From: Rhodospirillaceae bacterium UBA3470
GTDB taxonomy: Bacteria > Pseudomonadota > Alphaproteobacteria > Rhodospirillales > Casp-alpha2
Direction: 5' to 3'
DNA: 64,000 nt
Assembly (NCBI GenBank): GCA_002378125.1
Contig: DFRF01000041.1
Coordinates: forward strand, 4,369-68,368
Part shown: in pieces, positions 56,097 through 64,000 of the stretch
Layout of the letters: each line of letters opens with the position of its first letter
Position numbering within the stretch: the first letter of the stretch is position 1
Made by a program: the position numbers and the translations under genes
Notes under the pieces: model-generated
The model's input: only the letters and a program-made list of their open reading frames with translations
Database searches by the model: none
Told to the model about the DNA's origin: nothing

Positions 56097-58358
56097 ATGG
56101 ACGAACAAGCGAACAAGCTCCTGGGCCAAGAGGCGCTACGCATGCACGCCAAGGGCCGTCCGGGCAAACTGGAGGTCCACGCGACCAAACCATTAACAAC
56201 GCAGCGGGACCTGACATTAGCCTACTCACCCGGTGTCGCCGCGCCCTGCCTGGAAATCCACCACGACGCCGATCTGGCTTACGACTACACGGCCGTGGGC
56301 AACATCGTCGCCATCGTGTCAAACGGCACGGCCGTTTTGGGCCTTGGCAATATCGGGGCGCTGGCCGCAAAGCCGGTGATGGAAGGCAAGTCTGTCTTGT
56401 TTAAGCGTTTCGCCGACGTGGACGGCTTCAACGTCGAGGTGCATTCTGAGGACGTTGACGAGGTGGTTGAGACCGTAAAGCGGTTCGGCCCCAGCTTTGG
56501 CGGCATCAATCTCGAAGACATTAAGGCACCCGAATGCTTCATCATCGAACAGCGCCTGCGCGAAGAGCTGAACATTCCGGTCTTTCATGACGACCAGCAC
56601 GGTACCGCCATCATCACGGCCGCCGGCCTGATCAACGCGCTGGAACTCACGGGCCGCAAGATCGATCGTTTCAAGATGGTGATTAACGGTGCCGGATCCG
56701 CATCCATCGCCTGCGCAGAGCTTTTCATCAACATGGGAATGCCGCGAAAGAACATCATCATGTGCGATTCCAAGGGTGTAATCTACAAGGGCCGCAAGGA
56801 GGGTATAAACCAGTGGAAGTCAGCCTACGCCTCCTCCACGCCGACCCGCACCCTGGAGGAGGCCCTGAAGGGCGCCGACTGCTTCATCGGGCTCTCGGTC
56901 GCCGGTGCCGTTACCCCGGATATGGCGCTCTCCATGGCCGCCCAACCCTTGATCTTCGCAATGGCTAACCCGAATCCGGAGATCACTCCCGAAGACGTGC
57001 GCGCCGTGCGCGATGATGCCATTATCGCCACGGGCCGGTCAGATTATCCAAACCAAATCAACAATGTCTTGGGTTTCCCTTATATTTTCCGCGGCGCGCT
57101 GGATGTGCGGGCATCGACCATCAACGATGAAATGAAGATCGCCGCCGCACAGGCCCTGGCGGAACTCGCCCGCGAGGACGTACCCGACGAGGTAGACGCC
57201 GCTTACGCCGGCTCGCGCCTTCGCTATGGGCCCGATTATCTGATCCCTGCACCCTTCGATCCGCGCCTGATCATCGCCGTGCCAAAGGCCGTAGCTCAAG
57301 CCGCCATGGACTCCGGCGTCGCCCAGCGGCCGATTATCGACATGGGCGCTTATGAGGTCGAATTATCGTCGCGCCTCAACCCAACGGCAGGTTCCTTGCA
57401 CGGGATTTTCGAGGGCCTGCGGGCCAACCCTAGGCGAGTGGTCTTTGCCGAAGGGGAAGAAGAGAAAAGCATCCGCGCCGCTTATGCCTTCCTGAACGGC
57501 GGGTTCGGTACGCCCGTGCTGGTCGGCCGGGAAGAGCGGATCAAGGATGCTTTGGATCGCTTGGGCCTGCCAGCCTCCAACGACATCGAGATCACCAATT
57601 CAAAGCTCAGTCCAGACACGCAAACCTACATGGATATGCTCTACGAACGTATGCAGCGCCGCGGCTATCTGGAGCGCGACTGCGAACGCCTGGTGAAACG
57701 CGACCGCAATCTGTTCGGCGCACTGATGGTGGAAGCCGGCGACGCCGATGTCCTGGTCACGGGCTTGACCCGCAATTACCACCGCGCGCTGCAACAGATC
57801 ATGCATGTCCTTGAGGTCGCTCCAAAACGTCATGCCTTCGGGTTGTCACTGGTCATGTCGCGTGGGCAGACCTTGTTTGTCGCTGACACTGCCGTGCACG
57901 AAGTCCTGTCCGCCGAACAGATAGCCGACATCGCCGAACAGACATCGGAGGTGGCCCGCAGCCTAGGCCATAGCCCGCGTATCGCCTTGATCTCTTACTC
58001 TAACTTTGGCCACCCGGAACTGGCCCGTGCGGAGGTGGTCCGTGACGCAGTGAAGCTGTTGGAGAAGCGAAACGTGAGCTTCGAATACGAGGGCGAAATG
58101 ACCGTCGAGGTCGCACTCAACGAAGAGGTCATGAAGAATTATCCGTTCTGCCGGCTCACGGGTCCCGCCAATATTCTGATCATGCCGAGCCTGCACACCT
58201 CCCAGGTTTCCACCCAGTTATTGAAAGAACTAGGTGGCGGCACCGTGCTAGGCCCCGTACTTATGGGCCTCAGCAAGCCCGCGCAAATTGTGCCCATGGG
58301 GACGACGGTATCAGACATGGTCAACATGGCGGCCTTGGCAGCCCAGTCTGCGGACTAA
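56097..58358 (+). CDS. maeB: NADP-dependent malic enzyme, MaeB type (fused PTA-like domain)
   Basis: Oxidatively decarboxylates malate to pyruvate with NADP. The 753-residue protein has the malic-enzyme domain (about 1-430) with [25 protein letters not shown] and [15 protein letters not shown], fused to a phosphotransacetylase-like domain (about 440-753) with [15 protein letters not shown] and [20 protein letters not shown]. The fusion is typical of alphaproteobacterial MaeB; the second domain is usually regulatory rather than catalytic. Start is ATG at 56097, 155 bases from the divergent mutS. It is convergent with the sulfatase gene, three bases away. Confidence 0.96.
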   Translation: MDEQANKLLGQEALRMHAKGRPGKLEVHATKPLTTQRDLTLAYSPGVAAPCLEIHHDADLAYDYTAVGNIVAIVSNGTAVLGLGNIGALAAKPVMEGKSVLFKRFADVDGFNVEVHSEDVDEVVETVKRFGPSFGGINLEDIKAPECFIIEQRLREELNIPVFHDDQHGTAIITAAGLINALELTGRKIDRFKMVINGAGSASIACAELFINMGMPRKNIIMCDSKGVIYKGRKEGINQWKSAYASSTPTRTLEEALKGADCFIGLSVAGAVTPDMALSMAAQPLIFAMANPNPEITPEDVRAVRDDAIIATGRSDYPNQINNVLGFPYIFRGALDVRASTINDEMKIAAAQALAELAREDVPDEVDAAYAGSRLRYGPDYLIPAPFDPRLIIAVPKAVAQAAMDSGVAQRPIIDMGAYEVELSSRLNPTAGSLHGIFEGLRANPRRVVFAEGEEEKSIRAAYAFLNGGFGTPVLVGREERIKDALDRLGLPASNDIEITNSKLSPDTQTYMDMLYERMQRRGYLERDCERLVKRDRNLFGALMVEAGDADVLVTGLTRNYHRALQQIMHVLEVAPKRHAFGLSLVMSRGQTLFVADTAVHEVLSAEQIADIAEQTSEVARSLGHSPRIALISYSNFGHPELARAEVVRDAVKLLEKRNVSFEYEGEMTVEVALNEEVMKNYPFCRLTGPANILIMPSLHTSQVSTQLLKELGGGTVLGPVLMGLSKPAQIVPMGTTVSDMVNMAALAAQSAD

Positions 58359-58361
58359 CGC

Positions 58362-59888
58362 TTAGACGGGTGCAACCTTCTCCAAGGGCACATCTCGCCC
58401 AGCGGGCAGGTTGGTGATTAGGTCGTCCAGCAGGTCTGCTTTGATTCCCTGGCGGGCCGGGTCCGCCCAGAGGTTCGTCCACTGTTTGGGGTCATCGGCA
58501 AGGTTGTAAAGCTCTCCTTCGGTGCCATCGTAGAAGTTGGTCGCGCCGTAGCGCGTCAGCACCCAGCCATCACGGTAAAGGGTCTGAAGCTCCACCGTAT
58601 TGCCGTCCCAGGTATCGTACCACTCGGTAATCGTCCGTTCGCGACCCCCCTCGCCGTTGGCTTGCGGAAACGGAGCGCCCTGCATCCAGACCGGCATAGG
58701 AAGGCCAGCGGCCACACAAATGGTTGGGGCAATATCCACATGTCCGACCGGTTCGGCGACGGCTGCTGAGACGATGCCCCGAGCCGGTGCCGGCCGCCAG
58801 ATCAAGGGAACATGCATGAGTGCCTCAATGTGATATGGTCCCTTGAACAGCATGCCAAAGTCGCCCTGGAACTCGCCGTGATCTGTGGTGAAGATGATCT
58901 CTGTGTCCGCGTCCCAGCCCCGGTCCTTGACGTACGCAAGCACCTGACCAATGGCCTCGTCGATGAGCTCATTCTCGGCGTGAACCATGGCGTTGACCTC
59001 GCGGATGCGGTCCGCGGTTGTCTCGGCGGGAACGAAAGTGGGCGGAACCTCAAACGCGAATTGGGCCTCGCCTGTGTACCACTGGATCCAATGGCGCGGC
59101 TTTTCGGCTAAGACCTCCAGACACTTCTCCGGCGAACCAGGATAGCTATCGGGCACCGGTAAATCCCGCCAATCGAAACGTTGGGCCGCTTCGCGCGGCG
59201 GGTCCCAAGGGTGGTGCGGATCGGGGAAGCTCATCCAACAGAACCAGTCCGCGTCATCAACCAATCCGTCCAGCCATTCAATAGTCCGACTGGCCGTCCA
59301 ATGGGTGTGGTAGAGCGCAATGGGAATGGGATTATCGGCAACCTGCGGCGCGCCAGTTTCCGTCCATCCTCGATTCGACGGCGCGCCGGCGACGGCGTAT
59401 TCATGAAAACCCTCGACAAATTCGGGATGGTTCTCGGCCAGCCATTTGGGATAGTGAAACAGGGATCGCCCGGCCCGGCCCGTGTGACCACAAAGCTCCA
59501 TGTGATCGAACCCCCGGTACGGCCCTGTTGTCTCCTCGGTCGCCGCCATATTCTCGAAAAAGGTTTTGCCTGCATGCGGATCCAGATGGGCCTTGCCGAT
59601 CAGTGCCGTCTTGTAACCTGCGTCCTGGAGGACGTGGGCGAGACTATCCTGATCAGGCGGCAGTTGAATACCGTTCGACGTCACCCCGTGGCAGCGGATG
59701 CTTTGGCCTGTAAGGATCGTCGACCGTGCCGGCATGCAGACCGTACTCTGGTTTCGAGCCTGAGAGAAATTGATGCCCGCGGTCGCCAAACTATCCAGGT
59801 TCGGCGTCTTGGCAAACCTGCCGCCATTGCAGCCCAGCGCGTCAAACCGTTGTTGATCGGTAGTAATGAGAAGGATTTTGCGCCCCAC
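58362..59888 (-). CDS. Type I (Cys-type) sulfatase / phosphonate monoester hydrolase-like
   Basis: A 508-residue member of the arylsulfatase superfamily. The N-terminal TTDQQRFDALG gives the first metal aspartate, and Cys51 in CMPARSTILTG fits the C-x-P-x-R motif that is oxidised to formylglycine by a maturation enzyme. Later metal residues are in FTTDHGEFQGDF. Substrate could be a sulfate ester or a phosphonate/phosphate diester. No formylglycine-generating enzyme is in the window. The GTG start has GGAGA five bases upstream. It has no signal peptide, so it is probably cytoplasmic. Confidence 0.9.
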   Translation of the reverse strand: MGRKILLITTDQQRFDALGCNGGRFAKTPNLDSLATAGINFSQARNQSTVCMPARSTILTGQSIRCHGVTSNGIQLPPDQDSLAHVLQDAGYKTALIGKAHLDPHAGKTFFENMAATEETTGPYRGFDHMELCGHTGRAGRSLFHYPKWLAENHPEFVEGFHEYAVAGAPSNRGWTETGAPQVADNPIPIALYHTHWTASRTIEWLDGLVDDADWFCWMSFPDPHHPWDPPREAAQRFDWRDLPVPDSYPGSPEKCLEVLAEKPRHWIQWYTGEAQFAFEVPPTFVPAETTADRIREVNAMVHAENELIDEAIGQVLAYVKDRGWDADTEIIFTTDHGEFQGDFGMLFKGPYHIEALMHVPLIWRPAPARGIVSAAVAEPVGHVDIAPTICVAAGLPMPVWMQGAPFPQANGEGGRERTITEWYDTWDGNTVELQTLYRDGWVLTRYGATNFYDGTEGELYNLADDPKQWTNLWADPARQGIKADLLDDLITNLPAGRDVPLEKVAPV

Positions 59889-59914
59889 GCTGGTCTCCGT
59901 TGATCGCCCAAGAA

Positions 59915-59934
59915 CTCGGCCGACTATGGCCGAG
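59915..59934. repeat. Inverted repeat between sulfatase and AmpG-like genes
   Basis: CTCGGCC and GGCCGAG flank a six-base loop. It could be a terminator for the AmpG-like gene, but no T run follows on either strand, so I only note it as a stem-loop. Confidence 0.4.
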
Positions 59935-59998
59935 CCTCAAAGTGTGAACAATCGATCGTGTTTCATTCACACCTGCTAAAATAAAGCCCGTATCTCCT

Positions 59999-61273
59999 TC
60001 ATCGCTGACTCACGCCGTTCACCTGGCGCCGCATGAGCCAGACCAGCAGAACAAGACCAGGCACCGCCACAACAATAGTGGTAAGAAAGAACAGGGCCCA
60101 TCCCAAATGATCAGCTAGCCAACCACCGCCCGCCGCAAAAACCGTCCGGGCCTGTGCCGTCAGGGAAGTCAATAGCGCATATTGCGTCGCCGTGAACTGC
60201 ACGCTGCAGAGCGACGACAAGTACGCCACGAAGGCCGCCGTAGCCATAGCGCCAGTCAAATTCTCCACCGCAATGGCAAAAGTTAGCGCGCTAAGGCTTT
60301 TGCCCGCCGTAGCCAACCAGGCAAACGCCAGATTGCCCGTGAGCTGCCCAACTCCCGTGACGAACAGCGCCTTGAGCAGCCCTTGGCGCGCCACCAATAC
60401 GCCACCCAGAATGGCGCCCGTCAGCGACATCGCCAGCCCCCACCCCTTGGTAATCACCGCAATCTCGGTGCCGGAGAACCCCATGTCCGCGTAGAACGGG
60501 TTGGCCATGGCGCCCAAAAGGGCATCGCCGTATTTGTAAACAGCCACGAACAACAGGATGACGATCCAGTGCTCGCGCGTCATGAACTCTCGGAACGGCT
60601 CGACCACCGCGTTCTGGAACCGGGCCCGCCAATCTTCACATGCCGGCTCCGGCCCTTCTAGACGCAACGGTTCCGGGAGCCAGAGCGTCACCGCCATGCC
60701 CAGCACCATCAGCGCCGCCATGGCCGCGTAGGCCCAAAACCAGCCGTAGACGTCGGCCAAGATCAGGGCGCCGGCGCCAGCGGCCAGGGTTCCAATTCGG
60801 TAACCATTGACGAAGTTGGCTGCGCCGCTGCCTTGTTCCTCGTCGTCCAACATTTCGATGCGGAAGGCGTCGACGACGATATCCTGCGTGGCCGAGGCAA
60901 AGGCCAGGGCCACGGCCCAGAACGCGGTCAGCGTCAGCGCTTCGCCAGGTCTTGTCGCACCCAGTGCCAAAATGGTGGCGACGACGGCAACCTGGGCACA
61001 TAGCAGCCAACTGCGCCGCTGGCCAAGCCGAGCCGCCAAGACCGGGATACGGATATGGTCGACCAAGGGCGCCCACAAAAACTTGAACCCGTAGGCCGTG
61101 CCGGCCAGCGAGAACCAACCGATCTCCGTCAGGGAAACACTCTCCTGGCGCAACCAGAACGACAGTGTGGAATAGACCAAAAGCAGCGGCAAGCCACTGG
61201 CGAAGCCGAGGATGAAAAGCGCTAGGATTCGCCGATCCAAATATAGCCATACGGCGGCGTTCCAGGACCTCAA
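59999..61273 (-). CDS. AmpG-like muropeptide permease (MFS)
   Basis: A 424-residue, 12-helix major-facilitator protein resembling AmpG, which imports anhydro-muropeptides for cell-wall recycling. Recognised by LALFILGFASGLPLLLVYST, the IGWFSLAGTAYGFKFLWAPL segment and DHIRIPVLA. The start is a TTG that overlaps the TGA stop of the upstream glycosyltransferase (TTGA), consistent with translational coupling; no better in-frame start is nearby. It is followed by a stem-loop. Confidence 0.88.
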   Translation of the reverse strand: MRSWNAAVWLYLDRRILALFILGFASGLPLLLVYSTLSFWLRQESVSLTEIGWFSLAGTAYGFKFLWAPLVDHIRIPVLAARLGQRRSWLLCAQVAVVATILALGATRPGEALTLTAFWAVALAFASATQDIVVDAFRIEMLDDEEQGSGAANFVNGYRIGTLAAGAGALILADVYGWFWAYAAMAALMVLGMAVTLWLPEPLRLEGPEPACEDWRARFQNAVVEPFREFMTREHWIVILLFVAVYKYGDALLGAMANPFYADMGFSGTEIAVITKGWGLAMSLTGAILGGVLVARQGLLKALFVTGVGQLTGNLAFAWLATAGKSLSALTFAIAVENLTGAMATAAFVAYLSSLCSVQFTATQYALLTSLTAQARTVFAAGGGWLADHLGWALFFLTTIVVAVPGLVLLVWLMRRQVNGVSQR

Positions 61274-62475
61274 GTAGCGTCTCCCTCATCCAGTAGCGCC
61301 ATGCACGCCATCTGGACCTTCTCCATAGACACGGCAGCAACACAGGGAAACGACGCCTTCGTGTCATCCCGCTTATGGCAACGCCAGAAACAGTGGTAGC
61401 AACCCATCCGCTCATAGACGAAACGCGCGTGTCTCGGCGCCACGCCGTCAGGGTAGGGAACGAAGCAACCGAAGTGTCCGCCTCCGACAATGACCACGGT
61501 CTTGGCACCGAGTGCGATAGCCACATGGGCGGGGCCTGTATCATTGCTGACCACCAACGCCGCGCCCTTCATTATATCGAGAAGTTCCGGCAACGTTGAC
61601 TGGCCGGTCATGTCGGCGATACCTTCATCTTTGCGAAGGGTCGCTAGGACATCATCGTCGGCTTTCTCTTCGGCCTTGCCGACAAAGACGACCCGCAGGC
61701 CCCGCGCGCGCAGCCAGCTTGCCAATGCTACGTACTCGGCTAGGGGCCAGCGGCGGCCATGTTCGTTGGAGCCTGGGTTGAGCACCGCATATGGCGCCGT
61801 GATCTCGGCGGGCGGCGCTTGCTTTCGCCAGGCGATGACCGGGGTTGCCGGCGCCACGGATTGCCCGGTGACGGCAGCGATGAATGCGGCATGGCGAACC
61901 GTCTCATGATCGGGGTACGCGCCCGTTTCGATGACCTCCCACCCCTGGCTCATGTACCAGGTGTACTCGGCCCGGGTACGTTCGTTGATATACGGCAACG
62001 CCACAACTGTTCGCGGCGCGCCGGCGACCCAGGCCAGGCTGTCTGACATAAGCGCGCGGCGGAAATAAGCGTCGCCCACGGTAATCTGAGGTGCGAGGAA
62101 ACGAACTTGGAAGTTCACCTTGAGGCGATAGAAAAAGCGTCGCGCATAGCGATGTTCATTTATGGTGGTTACACGGTAGCCGTCGAATACGTCGCCGGCG
62201 ATCGACGCCCAGCTATCGCACCCCAGCAACGTGATATCATGCGCCAATACCCCAAATGCGTCAGCGTAATGATCGAGGTTATTGCGGAACAGGATCATGT
62301 CGCCGATCCCATCCATGCGGATCACTAAAACCCCGCGCCGGCTACGAAACACCGGCCAGTAACGCGCCAGACCGTCAAAAGGCCGGAAAAGCCACCAGCG
62401 CCGCCGCATGCCCTGCGGCAGAAGGCGCCAAAAGGCGGAAGCGATGATCACCACACGACGGGACAGTGCATTCAT
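61270..62475 (-). CDS. Glycosyltransferase family 9 (heptosyltransferase-like)
   Basis: A 401-residue protein of the ADP-heptose LPS heptosyltransferase family. The N-terminal GVLVIRMDGIGDMILF segment is the family start; the C-terminal half has LNPGSNEHGRRWPLAEYVAL and VSNDTGPAHVAIALGAKTVV, the nucleotide-sugar site. It probably adds a sugar to an outer-membrane or envelope glycolipid. It is the first gene of a pair with the AmpG-like permease, overlapping it by four bases. Cys residues near the end (CYHCFWRC) are unusual and could bind a metal. Confidence 0.88.
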   Translation of the reverse strand: MNALSRRVVIIASAFWRLLPQGMRRRWWLFRPFDGLARYWPVFRSRRGVLVIRMDGIGDMILFRNNLDHYADAFGVLAHDITLLGCDSWASIAGDVFDGYRVTTINEHRYARRFFYRLKVNFQVRFLAPQITVGDAYFRRALMSDSLAWVAGAPRTVVALPYINERTRAEYTWYMSQGWEVIETGAYPDHETVRHAAFIAAVTGQSVAPATPVIAWRKQAPPAEITAPYAVLNPGSNEHGRRWPLAEYVALASWLRARGLRVVFVGKAEEKADDDVLATLRKDEGIADMTGQSTLPELLDIMKGAALVVSNDTGPAHVAIALGAKTVVIVGGGHFGCFVPYPDGVAPRHARFVYERMGCYHCFWRCHKRDDTKASFPCVAAVSMEKVQMACMALLDEGDAT

Positions 62476-62823
62476 GAAGCGAACCTAGCCCGCGCCGCCC
62501 CAAGTGTACATGGCGGGTATGCGGACGGCGGGCTGTGGGATATCAATCGGTGATCACAGCCTCGGCCGACGGCTTCGATGTTAGCCTAGAGCTGTTCGGT
62601 CACGTCCCCGGGGATGGTGCCGTCAGCGCCTCGGCCTTCTTGATAATCGGTAGCCTCTCGAATCTCCTGAACGACAACAAGAGCTTGGCTCAGTTCTTTG
62701 CGGGAACCAACCTCATCTTACTAGCCTTACGACACAGCACGGCGTTGAATACCAGTCCACTGCGGCTGATGGTGAAGTTGATGACCCGCGCCATCGCCTT
62801 TGGCGAATTGGCTTACTTCCTGT
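62476..62823. other. Intergenic stretch with a doubtful plus-strand frame
   Basis: About 350 bases. A plus frame starting TTG at 62535 reads YQSVITASADGFDVSLELFG, then FLIIGSLSNLLNDNKSLAQF and AFGELAYFLFNQWRP, and then runs on antisense into typA to 62960. The first 100 residues look coding, the rest does not, so it is either a truncated remnant or chance. Family not recognised. Confidence 0.35.
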
Positions 62824-64000
62824 TCAACCAGTGGCGGCCAACTCGGCTTCGGCCTTGCGGCTCCAGCGCTTGCGCTCGTGTGGGTCCAGGAACCGCTTGC
62901 GCAGCCGGATATGATTTGGCGTCACCTCCACCAGTTCGTCATCAGCGATGTAGGCAATAGCCTGTTCCAACGATAATCGCTTCTGCGGGGTGAGAACAAC
63001 AGCGTCGTCCTTACCGGCGGCGCGGATGTTAGTGAGCTGCTTGGCCTTCAGCGGATTGACCTCCAGGTCGTTGCCGCGCGTGTGCTCTCCGATGACCATA
63101 CCACCATAGACCTCGACGCCAGGGCCAATCATCAGGGGTCCGCGCTCCTCCAAATTCTGAAGCGCATAAGCGACCGACCTCCCGGCTGAATTTGATATCA
63201 ACACGCCCGTCCGCCGCCCAGGAATCTGGCCCGCGTAGTCGTCATAGGCGTGAAACAGGCGGCTCATGATTCCTGTACCGCGCGTTTCGGTCAGAAAATC
63301 GCCATGATAACCAATCAGGCCACGCGACGGCGCGATAAATGTAATCCGCGTCTTCCCGCCACCAGACGGGCGCATGTCGGTCATTCGGGCCTTTCGAAGA
63401 CTCAAGGACTCCACAACAACGCCAGAAAACTCATTATCCACGTCGACTACCACTTCCTCGAAGGGTTCCTGTCGCTCGCCCGTTCTGTGGTTCTTGCGAT
63501 ACAGAACGCGCGGGCGCGAGACCGCTAATTCAAAGCCTTCCCGACGCATGGTTTCGATCAACACGCCTAACTGCAGTTCGCCGCGACCAGCAACTTCGAA
63601 GGCGTCCCGGTTCTCAGTCTCGGTGATACGAATGGCGACATTGCCCTCGGCTTCCCGCAAAAGGCGGTCGCGGATCATCCGCGACGTCACCTTGTTCCCA
63701 TCACGACCGGCTAAAGGCGAATCGTTAATGGAAAAGGTCATCGTCAAAGTCGGCGGATCAATAGGTTGCGAAGGCAAGGGTTCCGTTATCTCCGCGGCGG
63801 CCAGCGTATCAGCCACGGTTGTGTCGCCGAAGCCGGCAATGGCTACTATATCGCCAGCAACGGCTTGTTCGACCACCTCGCGTTTTAGTCCGCGGAACGC
63901 TAATACCTTCGTAACCCTGCTAGCCTGAATTACATTTCCATCGCGTCCGATAGCGTGGATTGCCGCGTTTGGCTTTATCCCACCGGACTGGATGCGCCCT
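62824..64000 (-). CDS. typA: Ribosome-associated GTPase TypA/BipA, 3' part only
   Basis: TypA (BipA) is an EF-G-like translational GTPase involved in ribosome assembly and stress. The window holds about 392 codons: the C-terminal part from domain II onward, including VAGRGELQLGVLIETMRREG, PSRGLIGYHGDFLTETRG, MSRLFHAYDDYAG and the TypA-specific GTRGNDLEVNP-like TRGNDLEVNPLKAKQLTNIR. The N-terminal GTPase domain lies beyond the window end. An internal ATG at 63876 is not the start. The C-terminus ends AEAELAATG. Confidence 0.95.
   Translation of the reverse strand, partial: GRIQSGGIKPNAAIHAIGRDGNVIQASRVTKVLAFRGLKREVVEQAVAGDIVAIAGFGDTTVADTLAAAEITEPLPSQPIDPPTLTMTFSINDSPLAGRDGNKVTSRMIRDRLLREAEGNVAIRITETENRDAFEVAGRGELQLGVLIETMRREGFELAVSRPRVLYRKNHRTGERQEPFEEVVVDVDNEFSGVVVESLSLRKARMTDMRPSGGGKTRITFIAPSRGLIGYHGDFLTETRGTGIMSRLFHAYDDYAGQIPGRRTGVLISNSAGRSVAYALQNLEERGPLMIGPGVEVYGGMVIGEHTRGNDLEVNPLKAKQLTNIRAAGKDDAVVLTPQKRLSLEQAIAYIADDELVEVTPNHIRLRKRFLDPHERKRWSRKAEAELAATG

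Noticed and set aside
55943..56188. 82-codon N-terminal extension of mutS
   Set aside because: No resemblance to MutS and it overlaps the divergent promoter region and start of maeB.

Overview
The window reads as a chromosomal segment of a GC-rich alphaproteobacterium, probably near Rhodospirillales or a relative. Supporting signs are a glnB-glnA operon with a sigma-54-type promoter, a glnD / mutS / maeB neighbourhood, a ParE-type topoisomerase IV subunit, adjacent dapD-dapE, and a DUF1826 gene preceded by a Zur-like palindrome. The assignment rests on recognising gene families and gene order; no rRNA, tRNA or CRISPR array was seen to anchor it.

Layout. 0-10.4 kb: polA, a decayed VOC gene, an orphan ABC-2-type ATPase coupled to a lipoprotein hydrolase and a FAD oxidoreductase, tadA with a 40-residue protein behind it, an RluB-like pseudouridine synthase with rsmD, and an exported protein of unknown function. 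10.4-16.5 kb: parE, a decay zone (yciA pseudogene, a second remnant, an AT-rich patch), then glnA and glnB and an RraA-like gene. 16.9-27.7 kb: a luciferase-like flavin enzyme, two divergent aminotransferases, a ThDP enzyme, a 38-residue membrane protein, a HAD phosphatase, an iron alcohol dehydrogenase, S-formylglutathione hydrolase, the DUF1826 gene and glyoxalase II. 28.3-33.2 kb: a lower-GC catabolic island with a TRAP transporter, a reductase closely resembling E. coli YihU (sulfolactaldehyde reductase) and a GntR/UTRA regulator. 33.8-39.4 kb: dapD, dapE, two membrane proteins, truA, fmt and def. 39.7-50.2 kb: a GMC oxidoreductase, an HtrA-like protease, gamma-glutamyltransferase with a class II aldolase, a TPR-glycosyltransferase, a triad-less HtrA relative, an AlkB-like gene and an M20 peptidase. 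50.2-64 kb: glnD, mutS, maeB, a Cys-type sulfatase, an AmpG-like permease with a GT9 enzyme, and the 3' part of typA running off the end.

How the genes work together. GlnD, PII (GlnB) and glutamine synthetase form most of the classical nitrogen-sensing cascade: the PII Tyr51 and the GS adenylylation tyrosine are both present, and glnB carries a GG-N10-GC promoter. PolA, MutS, the AlkB-like protein and ParE serve DNA maintenance. FghA, GloB and Ggt act on glutathione conjugates or glutathione itself. DapD and DapE make lysine and diaminopimelate, and AmpG and GT9 are envelope genes.

The most notable regions are the YihU-like/TRAP/GntR island with its two perfect palindromes and an intra-operon hairpin, and the HtrA relative that has lost all three catalytic residues. 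At least four decayed genes lie between intact ones, which suggests ongoing loss of accessory functions. No clearly new multi-gene defence or mobile system was found.
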